Below are positions 62,734 to 64,000 of a DNA stretch of 64,000 bases, one piece after another. Under the pieces are notes generated by a model that was given only the letters and a program-made list of their open reading frames with translations, was not told the DNA's origin and searched no databases. The DNA is from Microcoleus vaginatus HSN003 (GTDB taxonomy: Bacteria; Cyanobacteriota; Cyanobacteriia; Cyanobacteriales; Microcoleaceae). The first letter of the stretch is position 1; every line of letters starts with the position of its first letter. Position numbers and translations under genes: made by a program. The stretch covers positions 3,782,001 through 3,846,000 of the forward strand of contig NZ_CP031705.1 of NCBI RefSeq assembly GCF_022701255.1. Direction: 5' to 3'.

Positions 62734-64000
62734 CTAGTTTGTCGCCGGGAGTCGGACGATCGCCCGCCAAATTAAACCGGCGGCAATTAATGCCAATCCT
62801 GTCAGCCAAATTTCCCTCTCCACCCAGAAAGCCAGAAACAGACAATTCCCCAAACCCAACCAAGCCAACCACTGCGGATAAAGCCTTTCGGCGGGGGAAA
62901 GTTGCAGCGCGGCGAGGTTGGTGATAGCGTAATATATCAAAACGCTAAAAGCGCTAAATGACCAAGTGGTTTTGACATCGCCGACGAGGATTAAAAGTGC
63001 GATCGTAACTTCCACAACCACCACCGCCACGTAGGGAGTTGTCCCCGAAGGATTTAGCCGCGCCAAGACTCTCGGCATATCCAAGCGCCGCCCCATCGCC
63101 AGCCAGATGCGCGACAGCCCTAAAATTAAGTTCAGCAAGACTCCCAACATAGCGGTAATTGCGCCGACGGCTAGCAGTTGAGAAACTCCTGGAATTGGGA
63201 AACTGCGGGCGATGACTTCCAGGGGTGCAACCGTGCCGCCTGGTTGTAAAGACAATTTATCGGCTCCCCCCGCGCCGGCGACAACTATTGCTACCCCCAC
63301 GTAAAGCAGCATTGTCAGCACCAAAGTGAAAATTATGGCTTTGGGAATGGTTTCCCTGGGTTCCCGCACTTCCTCGCTCATTGTGGTGATGCGGGCGTAA
63401 CCGCTATAAGCGACAAACATCAGGGCGGTGGCCTGGAGGATGGAGCCGATCGAGCTATCATTCTGTAGGGCGGGCATTTCCCACCTTACCTGTGGCAAAC
63501 CGACAGCAACAAACACCGCTAAGGATAGAAGTGTAACGGAGACTATGGCAGTATTGGCAATATTCGATCGCCTAATTCCCGTCAATACAATTAAAGTGAG
63601 GGCGGCGAGGGCGACTAAAGCTGTTAGGATCAGGTAAGTGCGATCGGCTACACCAACTGCATTTAAAAAATACCCCGCAAAACCTAAAGCAGCAGTAGCC
63701 GCAGAAGCCGTTTTCGCCAACAGAAACATCCAGCCGGCAGTAAAACCCAGCCAAGGATTGAGATATTTGTAGCCATATTCATAAGTACCGCCGCTAACAG
63801 GATGATTTGCCGCTAATTGAGCGCTGCTAAGGCCATTGCAAACAGCCACTAAAGCCGCAATACCTACAGCCAAAATCACTCCCGGCCCAGCAACTTCCGC
63901 AGCAATGCCGATACTCACAAATACTCCGGTACCGAGGATTGAGCCCAAGCCCATGAGAGTTGCGCCGAAAACACCTAACTCTCGCTTCAGAAGTGGTGAA
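62734..64000 (-). CDS. APC-family amino acid permease, N-terminus beyond window
   Basis: The frame is open to the last base, and the residues before the first in-window methionine (LLKRELGVFGATLMGLGS) are typical of the conserved N-terminus, so the gene begins outside. At least 422 residues are present with about eleven membrane segments. The helix 1 block GSILGTGVFVSIGIAAEVAG, the helix 2-3 GGTYEYGYKYLNPWLGFTAGW and the helix 6 YSGYARITTMSEEVREPRET match APC transporters such as cationic or general amino acid permeases. The substrate is not predictable. The neighbour NYN gene is 42 bp downstream on the same strand. Confidence 0.9.
   Translation of the reverse strand, partial: SPLLKRELGVFGATLMGLGSILGTGVFVSIGIAAEVAGPGVILAVGIAALVAVCNGLSSAQLAANHPVSGGTYEYGYKYLNPWLGFTAGWMFLLAKTASAATAALGFAGYFLNAVGVADRTYLILTALVALAALTLIVLTGIRRSNIANTAIVSVTLLSLAVFVAVGLPQVRWEMPALQNDSSIGSILQATALMFVAYSGYARITTMSEEVREPRETIPKAIIFTLVLTMLLYVGVAIVVAGAGGADKLSLQPGGTVAPLEVIARSFPIPGVSQLLAVGAITAMLGVLLNLILGLSRIWLAMGRRLDMPRVLARLNPSGTTPYVAVVVVEVTIALLILVGDVKTTWSFSAFSVLIYYAITNLAALQLSPAERLYPQWLAWLGLGNCLFLAFWVEREIWLTGLALIAAGLIWRAIVRLPATN

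Overview
The window is cyanobacterial chromosome, most like a filamentous non-heterocystous lineage of the Microcoleus/Oscillatoria type. The supporting signs are very frequent GCGATCGC (HIP1) and CGATCG sites, a flavodiiron Flv1/Flv3-type pair, a CPP1-like protein, a SYCRP1-like cAMP receptor, a cyanobacterial TIGR00303-type CobT, a DUF2232 protein and 4-hydroxyphenylpyruvate dioxygenase. Intergenic DNA is rich in 7-bp tandem repeats and in palindromic dispersed elements. The genus is inference. No rRNA, tRNA, CRISPR array or prophage was recognised.

Layout. 1-7.3 kb: end of a SpoIIE-type phosphatase gene, argH, a small basic protein, two IS200/IS605 tnpB 3'-end remnants, then bcp, a Nudix hydrolase, an alpha/beta hydrolase and coaX. 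7.5-10.75 kb: a GAF-GAF histidine kinase and an apparently intact IS630-family element with perfect 29-bp inverted repeats and a -1 frameshift signal. 10.8-18.6 kb: a membrane-protein/ATPase cluster (RDD, polytopic membrane protein, SpoIIM-like, a CPBP-like protein with no catalytic residues, DUF58, MoxR, DUF4350, DUF4129). 19.1-23.5 kb: flv3-type, degenerate vWA protein, flv1-type. 23.7-30.7 kb: pgsA, ADP-ribosylglycohydrolase-like, sugar transferase, and an Hsp70-like protein behind a long acidic coiled-coil protein. 31.8-39.2 kb: CRP-type regulator, universal stress protein, DUF2232, CobT, a coiled-coil protein, a small protein coupled to a lipoprotein solute-binding protein, and a secreted protein.

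39.5-49.5 kb: a Cache-PAS-PAS histidine kinase, an aldo/keto reductase-ferredoxin fusion, a DUF151 nuclease, riboflavin synthase, and a GT2/GT39-like glycosyltransferase pair. 49.6-60 kb: an M23 peptidase with an 18-bp internal repeat, PgeF, CPP1-like, a HAD hydrolase, a PAS-GAF-GGDEF cyclase, a GNAT, HPPD and an SDR. 60.1-64 kb: a second IS630 copy broken by two frameshifts, a NYN-LOTUS-LOTUS protein, and a partial APC permease running off the end.

How the genes may work together. The MoxR/DUF58/DUF4350/DUF4129 operon with its divergent RDD and SpoIIM-like neighbours is a candidate envelope or membrane-assembly system, and the catalytically dead CPBP homologue inside it is the most unusual component. 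The two Flv proteins should act together in electron transfer to oxygen, with the vWA-like protein translated between them. The NYN-LOTUS protein is a candidate RNA-processing nuclease. Several genes retain a family fold but lack catalytic residues: Flv1-type, vWA, CPBP and the alpha/beta hydrolase. Non-coding DNA between genes is dominated by short mobile or structural repeats.
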